Below are positions 26,744 to 33,397 of a stretch of DNA of 64,000 bases, piece by piece (position 1 is the first letter of the stretch; each line of letters begins with the position of its first letter). A program made the position numbers and the translations under genes. The stretch lies in contig NZ_DS981441.1 of NCBI RefSeq assembly GCF_000154845.1, positions 38,474-102,473 on the forward strand, written 5' to 3'. The stretch is from Phocaeicola coprocola DSM 17136 (GTDB taxonomy: Bacteria > Bacteroidota > Bacteroidia > Bacteroidales > Bacteroidaceae). The notes beneath the pieces were generated by a model that made no database searches, was not told where the DNA came from, and was given only the letters and a program-made list of their open reading frames with translations.

Positions 26744-28762
26744 TTGCTGGAACAGGATGAGATGACAGAAAGAGATATTTTGATTGCATTGTACGATGCT
26801 ACAAACGGCGATGCATGGACGAACAATTCGAACTGGTGCTCGGATGCTGATTTGTCAGAATGGTATGGCGTTTATACAGATTATCAGGGCAGAGTTATGT
26901 CAATTGACTTGTCTTCGAATAATCTGACTGGAAGTTTACCGGATGAAATTGGAAATCTTGAAGTATTATGGACTCTGAATTTGTATAATAATGAGTTGAC
27001 GGGAGAGATACCTGTTTCTATAGGGAAACTGACAGAACTCAGAAATTTAGATTTATCTCAGAATCAGTTGACTGGAGGATTGCCATCTGAGTTGGGCAAT
27101 ATGCAAAATCTGGTGTATAGTTATCTGAGCAATAATCAACTGACTGGTACAGTACCTGAATCTCTTGGCAGATTGACTTCGTTGGAGTATATGAACTTTG
27201 GCAAGAATATGCTGTCGGGTGATTTACCTCAGGCTGTTACTTCTTCTTCCTGGTGGCAGAAAAGTGGTTGGGTTTGTATAGGACAAAATTCTCCGGGCGG
27301 ATTTAACTTCGATACATTTAATCTGTATATGCCCGATTTTACTGCAACTGATTATAAGGGAAATACAATAAATTCTACTTCTATTGTAGCCTCTCATAAG
27401 GTAACGTTGTATTATATCTGGGCTTCATGGTGTCCTTTCAGTGAGGCTTTCCATCCTACAGTATCATCTATTTATCAGCGATATAAAAATCATTCTTTAG
27501 AAATCATCGGGTTTTGTCATGATGGAACAAACAATCCTGATGCACTCAATATGATAGAAAGTTATAATATGGAATGGCCTACGCTGCTATCTAATCCGGG
27601 CGTTATTTCATTTACTGGTTTCCCTACTATTATGGCTTTCGATGAGAATGGTAAATTGATATTTCATAGTAGTGTAACATCGAGAAATTTGCTTCCTGAC
27701 TTCTTGAAAGAAATCTTGGGTGAGGGAGATTTACCGTACGAATCTTCCGATTTTTCGGAGGATGGAAAGGTGTATACCTTACAAAAGGCTTCCGAAGGAA
27801 ACGGCATTAATGTGGTATTGATGGGGGATGCTTTTTCTGACAGGCAGGTTGCCGACGGCACGTATGAAAAGGTTATGCGGACAGCAGCCGATGCCTTCTT
27901 CAGTGAGAAGCCTTATGCCTCTTTCCGGAATCTGTTTAATGTATATTACGTGACGGCCGTTTCCCAGAATGAAGGATATATAGATGGTGGAAGTACGGCA
28001 TTTTCCGGTTATTTCGGCAGTGGAACACATGTAGGAGGAGATAACAACAAATGTATGCAGTATGCTTCAACCTGCCCGGGAATGACCGGTCCACTGATGA
28101 ATGAGGTGCTGATTATTGTTATGATGAATTCGGCTAAGTATGCAGGTACTTGTTATTTTGGAACGAGTACAGCTTATCAAGGTGATTATGGCAGAGGATA
28201 TGGAATTGCCTATTTCCCGATTGGCACAAGTGATGAAGAACTGGCATGTGTCCTTCATCATGAAGCGGGTGGGCATGGATTTGCTAAACTGCTGGATGAA
28301 TATTATTATGAGAGTCAGGGTACGATTCCATTAAGTGAGATTTCTGATAATATTAATTCCCGAAATCATTATGGATGGGGAAGAAATGTAGATTATACAA
28401 GCGATCCGAACAGTGTGGTATGGAGCAAGTTTATATCCGACTCTCGTTATGCGAGTGAGGGCATAGGTGTGTTTGAAGGAGCTTGTACTTATTATAAGGG
28501 CGCATATCGTCCTACGGAAACCAGTATCATGGATGCAAATGTGGGAGGCTTCAATGCTCCTTCGCGTGAGGCGATTTATAACCGTATCCATAAGTTAGCT
28601 TATGGAGAGAGCTGGCAGTTCGACTATGAAGAATTTGTCGGTTGGGATTTAAACCGTCAGGGACGTTCGCGGAGTATTTCTGTACAGGCAAAGCATGAGC
28701 CGACAGCTCCTCCTGTTATCCTGAATCAACACTGGGAGAACGGGCGACTTGTGGCGAACTAA
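26744..28762 (+). CDS. LRR / thioredoxin-like / M64 metallopeptidase protein, C-terminal part of a split gene
   Basis: 672 residues without its own signal peptide; the first ATG is at 26762. Domains: plant-type leucine-rich repeats (about 50-165; LxLSxNxLTGxLPxELGNL pattern, four to five units), a TlpA/thioredoxin-like domain (about 195-325) with active-site segment WASWCPFSEAF, and an M64 (IgA-peptidase type) metallopeptidase (about 345-655). The peptidase carries the zinc site HHEAGGHGFAKLLDEY; its HEAGGH spacing is one residue longer than canonical HExxH. An exported peptidase needs a signal, and the preceding ORF provides one if a single base is restored. Possible role: a surface protein that binds and cleaves host or bacterial glycoproteins. 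That role is inference only. Confidence 0.8.
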   Translation: MLEQDEMTERDILIALYDATNGDAWTNNSNWCSDADLSEWYGVYTDYQGRVMSIDLSSNNLTGSLPDEIGNLEVLWTLNLYNNELTGEIPVSIGKLTELRNLDLSQNQLTGGLPSELGNMQNLVYSYLSNNQLTGTVPESLGRLTSLEYMNFGKNMLSGDLPQAVTSSSWWQKSGWVCIGQNSPGGFNFDTFNLYMPDFTATDYKGNTINSTSIVASHKVTLYYIWASWCPFSEAFHPTVSSIYQRYKNHSLEIIGFCHDGTNNPDALNMIESYNMEWPTLLSNPGVISFTGFPTIMAFDENGKLIFHSSVTSRNLLPDFLKEILGEGDLPYESSDFSEDGKVYTLQKASEGNGINVVLMGDAFSDRQVADGTYEKVMRTAADAFFSEKPYASFRNLFNVYYVTAVSQNEGYIDGGSTAFSGYFGSGTHVGGDNNKCMQYASTCPGMTGPLMNEVLIIVMMNSAKYAGTCYFGTSTAYQGDYGRGYGIAYFPIGTSDEELACVLHHEAGGHGFAKLLDEYYYESQGTIPLSEISDNINSRNHYGWGRNVDYTSDPNSVVWSKFISDSRYASEGIGVFEGACTYYKGAYRPTETSIMDANVGGFNAPSREAIYNRIHKLAYGESWQFDYEEFVGWDLNRQGRSRSISVQAKHEPTAPPVILNQHWENGRLVAN

Positions 28763-28784
28763 AGCTTGAGGTTATATAAAGAAC

Positions 28785-28827
28785 AAGGGCACGGAGAAAC
28801 ATTACTAAGATGAATCTTCGTGCCCTT
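28785..28827. terminator. Hairpin between convergent M64 and deoC genes
   Basis: AAGGGCACG (28785-28793) pairs exactly with CGTGCCCTT (28819-28827). The U-tract is weak on both sides, so termination strength is uncertain. Confidence 0.55.
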
Positions 28828-28839
28828 CGCGTATTTAAA

Positions 28840-29892
28840 TTAGAAAAACTTTGTTTCTTTTCCTACAATGTCCGATAATAGCAGGTTAGCAAGGCGGCTT
28901 GTTCCCAGACGGAAGAGTTCGTTAGTCAGCCATTCTTTGCCTAAGACCTCTTTTACTATTGTATAGTATACTAATGCGTCGTGTACGGTGTTAATCCCTC
29001 CTGCGGGCTTAAAACCTACTTTACGGCCGGTTTCGAGGAAGTATTCCTTGATGGCCTGGCACATTGCGTATGCTGCTTCGGGAGTTGCGGCCGGATTTTC
29101 CTTTCCGGTAGATGTCTTGATGAAATCGGCTCCTGAATACATTGACAGGATAGAGGCTTTCTTTATATTCGAAGCACTGCCCAGTGCACCAGTTTCCAAG
29201 ATTACTTTCAAGTGTTTATCTCCGCATACTTCTTTCAATTCTTCTATTTCGTCACACATACCTTCGTAGTCACCACTCAGGAATTTGCCTACAGAAATCA
29301 CGATGTCTATTTCATCGGCTCCTGCATGAAGTGCCATAGCTGTTTCGGCAACCTTTACTTCGGTGAATGTTTGTGAAGAAGGAAATCCTCCCGATACGCA
29401 GGCGATTTTTACGTTGTCAGCTTCCAGTGTATCGTTTACGATTTCGGCCATGTTGGGATATACACAGATTGCGGCTACGTTATCAAGTTCGGGATATGCA
29501 TCCACAAAGTCATTGACATGTTGCGTAAACTTCATTACGCTCGGTTCGCTGTCTGTGCATTTTAAAGTAGTAAGGTCAATACAGTGGAAAAGGAATTTTT
29601 TCACTTCTACGGTATCGTTTTCCTTTACGTATTTTTCGATGATATGGGCTGTTTGTGCAGCTACTTCTTCATCTTTTAAAACCGTATTGTATTTGCTTAA
29701 TGCCTCATTATATTTATCTGGCTGGTGCAGATTTTCTGTATCTTCATCTTCGCAGCCGCAGTCGCAGGCATCATCGTCACAGTTGCATTCACATTCATGT
29801 TCGTGATGATGTTCGTTTCCGCAGTTACATTCGTGGTCGTGGTGGTGATGTTCGCCTCCACATCCACATTCATGTTCGTGATTGTACTTCAT
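28840..29892 (-). CDS. deoC: Deoxyribose-phosphate aldolase with a His/Cys-rich N-terminal tail
   Basis: 350 residues. From about residue 60 onward it is a normal DERA TIM barrel, with the Schiff-base lysine in DFIKTSTGK and the second active-site lysine in GFKPAGGI. It cleaves deoxyribose 5-phosphate to glyceraldehyde 3-phosphate and acetaldehyde. The first 47 residues are extraordinary: 11 histidines (5, 7, 15-18, 20, 28-30, 32) and 10 cysteines (9, 11, 22, 24, 34, 36, 38, 43, 45, 47), mixed with acidic residues. This looks like a metal-binding tail of the kind seen in nickel or zinc storage proteins and is not part of the known DERA fold. The alternative is a mis-called start, but no other Met lies near the barrel start. 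Third gene of a dtd-mazG-deoC unit. Confidence 0.93.
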   Translation of the reverse strand: MKYNHEHECGCGGEHHHHDHECNCGNEHHHEHECECNCDDDACDCGCEDEDTENLHQPDKYNEALSKYNTVLKDEEVAAQTAHIIEKYVKENDTVEVKKFLFHCIDLTTLKCTDSEPSVMKFTQHVNDFVDAYPELDNVAAICVYPNMAEIVNDTLEADNVKIACVSGGFPSSQTFTEVKVAETAMALHAGADEIDIVISVGKFLSGDYEGMCDEIEELKEVCGDKHLKVILETGALGSASNIKKASILSMYSGADFIKTSTGKENPAATPEAAYAMCQAIKEYFLETGRKVGFKPAGGINTVHDALVYYTIVKEVLGKEWLTNELFRLGTSRLANLLLSDIVGKETKFF

Positions 29893-29897
29893 AATGC

Positions 29898-30218
29898 TTA
29901 TAATTTGGGGTTGTTTTTATGTCTTTCTTTATCTCTGTTGGTCTTTTTTTCCAGGTTCCGTTGAAATGCTTCTGTTAAGTTTACTCCCGTCTGGTTTGCC
30001 AGACAGATCAGCACCCATAATACATCGGCCATTTCATCGTCGAGGTTATCTTTTTCTCCCGGTTTGAATGACTGGTCACCATATTTGCGTGACATGACAC
30101 GTGCCAATTCTCCTACTTCTTCGGTGAGTACAGCCATGTTGGTCAGCTCGCTGAAATAGCGTACACCATATGTTTTTATCCAGTTGTCTACTGTTTTTTG
30201 TGCTTCTTCCAATGTCAT
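29898..30218 (-). CDS. MazG-like nucleotide pyrophosphohydrolase
   Basis: 106 residues. It shows the helical MazG metal-binding signature EExxE (LTEEVGELARVM, about 31-42) and, about 27 residues later, ExxD (DDEMADVLWVL). These single-domain proteins hydrolyse nucleoside triphosphates to monophosphates as house-cleaning enzymes; the substrate here is unknown. It lies 2 bases downstream of dtd and 5 bases upstream of deoC, so all three are almost certainly one transcript. Confidence 0.88.
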   Translation of the reverse strand: MTLEEAQKTVDNWIKTYGVRYFSELTNMAVLTEEVGELARVMSRKYGDQSFKPGEKDNLDDEMADVLWVLICLANQTGVNLTEAFQRNLEKKTNRDKERHKNNPKL

Positions 30219-30220
30219 CT

Positions 30221-30673
30221 TTATTCCTTGTTTTTGGTGTCCATGCAGATTGTAACAGGACCGTCGTTCAACAATTCAACTTTCATGTCGGCTCCAAATT
30301 CACCGGTTCCTACTTGTTTGCCTAGCCCGATGCTAAGTTCGTTGCAGAAATATTCGTATAGTGGAATTGCTGTCTCGTGGCGGGCTGCACGGATATACGA
30401 CGGGCGGTTCCCTTTCTTGGTCGAAGCCATCAGGGTGAATTGGCTTACTACCAAAATATCACCTCCTGCCTCAAGAATCGATTTATTCATAACTCCGTTT
30501 TCATCGTCGAAAACTCTCAGTCCGATGATTTTTTTACATAACCAGTCGGCGTCTTCCTGATTGTCGGCTTCTTCTATTCCTAAAAGAACGAGGAATCCTT
30601 TCTTTATAGCTGATTTGCATGTTCCATTAATCGTGACGGAAGCATGACTTACGCGCTGAATAACTACTCTCAT
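30221..30673 (-). CDS. dtd: D-aminoacyl-tRNA deacylase
   Basis: 150 residues, standard length. It contains the two DTD active-site motifs: SQFTLMAST (about 77-85) and the cis Gly-Pro motif in LNDGPVTICMD (about 133-143). It removes D-amino acids wrongly attached to tRNA. It is the first gene of the dtd-mazG-deoC operon, with a promoter box just upstream. Confidence 0.96.
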   Translation of the reverse strand: MRVVIQRVSHASVTINGTCKSAIKKGFLVLLGIEEADNQEDADWLCKKIIGLRVFDDENGVMNKSILEAGGDILVVSQFTLMASTKKGNRPSYIRAARHETAIPLYEYFCNELSIGLGKQVGTGEFGADMKVELLNDGPVTICMDTKNKE

Positions 30674-30691
30674 ATAAACATATACTTTCTA

Positions 30692-30699
30692 CAAAGATA
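30692..30699 (-). promoter_or_regulatory. -7 promoter box for the dtd operon
   Basis: CAAAGATA is TATCTTTG on the minus strand, 19 bases upstream of the dtd ATG. Confidence 0.68.
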
Positions 30700-30764
30700 G
30701 AAAATATTCAGTATAATGATAGAATAAATTGTAAGAATGACAAATGTATAGCTTAATTTAATTG

Positions 30765-30772
30765 TATCTTTG
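30765..30772 (+). promoter_or_regulatory. -7 promoter box of a candidate small RNA
   Basis: TATCTTTG on the plus strand with no ORF downstream. The only thing in its direction is a strong terminator 53 bases further on. No clear -33 TTTG was seen. Confidence 0.55.
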
Positions 30773-30777
30773 TGGAA

Positions 30778-30868
30778 GTAGGATTCTGCCGACTGTGAAA
30801 TGGGTGATATTGATATTTATAATCGCTCTGCGGAAAGACTTGGTATGTCATTTCGCAGAGCTTTTTTA
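30778..30868 (+). ncRNA. Candidate small RNA between dtd and uvrC
   Basis: About 90 bases between an exact -7 box and an intrinsic terminator on the plus strand, while both flanking genes run on the minus strand. The terminator stem GCTCTGCG/CGCAGAGC (30825-30832 and 30854-30861) is extended inward by AAA/TTT and GAC/GTC and ends in TTTTTT. The T-run is only on the plus side, so it cannot be the terminator of uvrC. No start codon with a sensible ORF lies inside. No known RNA family was recognised. Its last bases overlap the 3' end of uvrC by three, so some antisense effect is possible. Confidence 0.5.
30825..30867 (+). terminator. Intrinsic terminator of the candidate small RNA
   Basis: Long GC-rich stem (GCTCTGCG...CGCAGAGC) directly followed by TTTTTT on the plus strand. 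Confidence 0.78.
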
Positions 30869-32674
30869 TAGGGCCTCTTTTACGCTTTTTGCTGCGGCTT
30901 CTCCGATTACTGCTGCAAGTTCTTCGACAGTTGCCTGCTTGATTCTTGCCACACTCTTGAATTCTTTCAGTAGGGCTGTTTTGCGCTTTTCTCCTATGCC
31001 TTTTATCCCGTCTAATGCAGAAGCTATTTGACTCTTGCTACGCTTGTCGCGATGGAAAGTAATGGCAAAACGGTGTACCTCGTCTTGTATGTTTTCGAGG
31101 AGATGAAAAAGGGGAGTGCCTTGTTTTATTCCTATAGTCATCGGTGGAAATCCGAACAGAACTTCCGAAGTGCGGTGCTTGTTGTTTTTGGCAAGTCCGG
31201 CAATAGGAATCTGTAATTTTAATTCGTCTTCTATTACTTGTCTTACAACTTCCATCTGGCCTTTTCCACCATCGGTCAGAATTAGGTCTGGTAGTTCTCC
31301 TTGTTCTTCGAGTATGCGGGAATATCTCCGGCGTACTACTTCCTGCATAGAGGCATAATCATCCGGTCCGACTACGGTCTTGATATTGTATTTGCGGTAG
31401 TCTTTTTTGCTGGGACGTGCCTTCTTAAATACTACGCATGCCGCTACTGCATCGGAACCTTGTATGTTTGAGTTGTCGAAGCATTCAATATGCATAGGCA
31501 TTTTGTCCATTTGCAGCTGCTCCTGAATTTCTTTTAAGAGGCGAACGCTCCGCTGTTCCGGATTCAGTTTCTCGGCTTGTTTAAGTCGGTCTACTTTGTA
31601 TTGTTTTACATTGAGAAGAGAAAGCTCAAGCAGATGTTTCTTATCGCCTCGTTGCGGTATGGTAAATGTTACGTTATTCAGTTCCATATCTAGTTCGAAA
31701 GGTACGATAATTTCGCGAGAGCAGCTTTTATACCGTTCTCTCATTTCAATAATTCCAAGCTGGAGCAGCTCTTCCTTTGTCTCATTCAGACGTTTCTTAT
31801 ACTCGAATGTGAACGCCTGGTTTATGCATCCGTTTGTGATGTGCAAATAGTTTATGTAGGCCGAATTTTCGTCCATTTCGATAGAGAATACATCTATGTT
31901 ATGAAGAATGGAACTTACGACTTCACTCTTTGCCCGATAGCTTTCTATTAGTTCATATTTTTCTTTTACTTTTTGAGCTTCTTCAAATTTCATCTCCTCT
32001 GCGAGTGACATCATTTCTTTCATCAGTGCGTCGCTTATAGCCTGAGTATTTCCCTTTAAAATCTCTTTTACTTGGGCTATATTATCCATATATTCATCGT
32101 GAGATTGCATCCCGATACATGGACCTTTGCAGTTCTTGATGTGGTATTCCAGGCAAACATTGAATTTCCCCTGACGAATGTTTTCGGGGGTTAGTGCCAG
32201 ATGACAGGTGCGGAGCGGATATAGTTTCTTTATCAGATCTAGCACAGCTTGCATAGAAGGAATATGACTGTATGGACCATAGTAGGTAGAACCGTTCCGG
32301 ATAATTTGCCTTGTCTTGAATACCCGTGGAAAATACTCGTTGCTGACGCAGATAGATGGATAGCTTTTATCATCTTTCAGCAAGACATTATAGCGAGGCT
32401 TGTATTTCTTGATAAGGTTATTTTCCAAGAGCAGGGCGTCTTCTTCTGTATTTACAACAATATAGCGGATGTCTGCAATCTTGCTGACTAATATACGTGT
32501 CTTGGCAGATTGATGCTCTTTTGAAAAATACGAATATACACGCCGTTTCAAATTTTTTGCTTTCCCAACATAAATAATCACTCCTTCTTTGTTGAGGTAT
32601 TGATAGATGCCGGGAGTGCTTGGCAAATTTAATACGATTCCTCGAAGGTATTCGTTTGTACTAAGTTCTTCCAT
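30866..32674 (-). CDS. uvrC: Excinuclease ABC subunit C
   Basis: 602 residues from the ATG at 32674 (MEELSTNEYLRG). The frame extends to 32728, but that ATG lies inside the terminator hairpin of apt, so it is rejected. Domains: a GIY-YIG nuclease at the N-terminus (PGIYQYLNKEGVIIYVGKAK), a UVR helix pair (KFEEAQKVKEKYELIE, about 205-220), an RNase H-like nuclease (IECFDNSNIQGSDAVAACVV) and C-terminal helix-hairpin-helix (GIKGIGEKRKTALL). It makes both incisions around bulky DNA lesions with UvrA and UvrB. Confidence 0.96.
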   Translation of the reverse strand: MEELSTNEYLRGIVLNLPSTPGIYQYLNKEGVIIYVGKAKNLKRRVYSYFSKEHQSAKTRILVSKIADIRYIVVNTEEDALLLENNLIKKYKPRYNVLLKDDKSYPSICVSNEYFPRVFKTRQIIRNGSTYYGPYSHIPSMQAVLDLIKKLYPLRTCHLALTPENIRQGKFNVCLEYHIKNCKGPCIGMQSHDEYMDNIAQVKEILKGNTQAISDALMKEMMSLAEEMKFEEAQKVKEKYELIESYRAKSEVVSSILHNIDVFSIEMDENSAYINYLHITNGCINQAFTFEYKKRLNETKEELLQLGIIEMRERYKSCSREIIVPFELDMELNNVTFTIPQRGDKKHLLELSLLNVKQYKVDRLKQAEKLNPEQRSVRLLKEIQEQLQMDKMPMHIECFDNSNIQGSDAVAACVVFKKARPSKKDYRKYNIKTVVGPDDYASMQEVVRRRYSRILEEQGELPDLILTDGGKGQMEVVRQVIEDELKLQIPIAGLAKNNKHRTSEVLFGFPPMTIGIKQGTPLFHLLENIQDEVHRFAITFHRDKRSKSQIASALDGIKGIGEKRKTALLKEFKSVARIKQATVEELAAVIGEAAAKSVKEAL

Positions 32675-32708
32675 GTTATAGCTTGTACGTTTAAGGATTT
32701 CTATAAAA

Positions 32709-32754
32709 GAAGAATCCGGCATATACAAAAATGTATTTGCCGGATTCTTCTTTT
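32709..32754 (-). terminator. Terminator between apt and uvrC
   Basis: GAAGAATCCGGC (32709-32720) pairs with GCCGGATTCTTC (32739-32750), with further pairing inside. The minus strand continues TTTTATAG. It separates apt from uvrC and contains the rejected upstream start of uvrC. Confidence 0.8.
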
Positions 32755-32815
32755 CCTTATTTATTGTGAATAGGAGATATTAAACTCTTATATGTCCGTC
32801 CGGCTGAGCAGCCTT

Positions 32816-33340
32816 TTAAAGTTGCAACAGCGTGGTCACTTCTACATCGTCGGTAAATGCTTTTCTACCGTTTAATCCTTTCAGCTCGATTACAAAATTT
32901 ACAAATGCCTGTTTAGCACCGCATCTTTTTACTAAGCGATAGGTTGCAGCCATGGTTCCTCCGGTTGCCAGCAAATCATCGTGCAACAAGACGATGTCAT
33001 TTTCATTAATAGCATCTTTATGTATCTGTATGGTGTCAGTCCCATATTCTTTTGCATAAGTTTCTTCTACCACTTCTGCAGGAAGTTTTCCCGGCTTTCT
33101 TGCCATGATGAATCCGGCTCCTAATCTGGCAGCTAAAGCACCTCCCAAAATGAAGCCTCTAGATTCGATACCGACTACCTTTGTGATGCCTTTATCCTTA
33201 TACATTTCGTATAGTTCGTCAATCATCCCTTGGAGGCACTCGGCATTTTTAAACAATGTAGTGACGTCGTAGAACAATATTCCCGGAATAGGGAAGTCTG
33301 GTATCTCACGGAGGTTTTTTTTTAATGTTTCTTTATTCAT
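32816..33340 (-). CDS. apt: Adenine phosphoribosyltransferase
   Basis: 174 residues. The PRPP-binding motif is VLLHDDLLATGGTMAA (about 119-134), and VVGIESRGFILGGALAARLG forms the other substrate loop. It converts adenine and PRPP to AMP in purine salvage. It lies downstream of mnmG on the same strand, with a parS site in the 57-base gap. A strong hairpin ends the transcript. Confidence 0.96.
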   Translation of the reverse strand: MNKETLKKNLREIPDFPIPGILFYDVTTLFKNAECLQGMIDELYEMYKDKGITKVVGIESRGFILGGALAARLGAGFIMARKPGKLPAEVVEETYAKEYGTDTIQIHKDAINENDIVLLHDDLLATGGTMAATYRLVKRCGAKQAFVNFVIELKGLNGRKAFTDDVEVTTLLQL

Positions 33341-33373
33341 ATCCAGTAATTTATGTTTGTTTCTTAAACTTGT

Positions 33374-33389
33374 TGTTTCACGTGAAACA
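33374..33389. other. parS: parS centromere-like site (ParB-binding palindrome)
   Basis: TGTTTCACGTGAAACA, a perfect 16-base palindrome identical to the consensus bacterial parS site bound by chromosomal ParB/Spo0J. It lies in the short mnmG-apt gap. parS sites cluster near replication origins in most bacteria, and mnmG (gidA) is often origin-proximal. The parAB genes are not in this window. Confidence 0.82.
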
Positions 33390-33397
33390 TGCTTGCT

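Noticed and set aside
32674..32728. Longer N-terminus for UvrC starting at 32728
   Set aside because: The ATG lies in the apt terminator hairpin, and homology to the GIY-YIG domain starts after the ATG at 32674.
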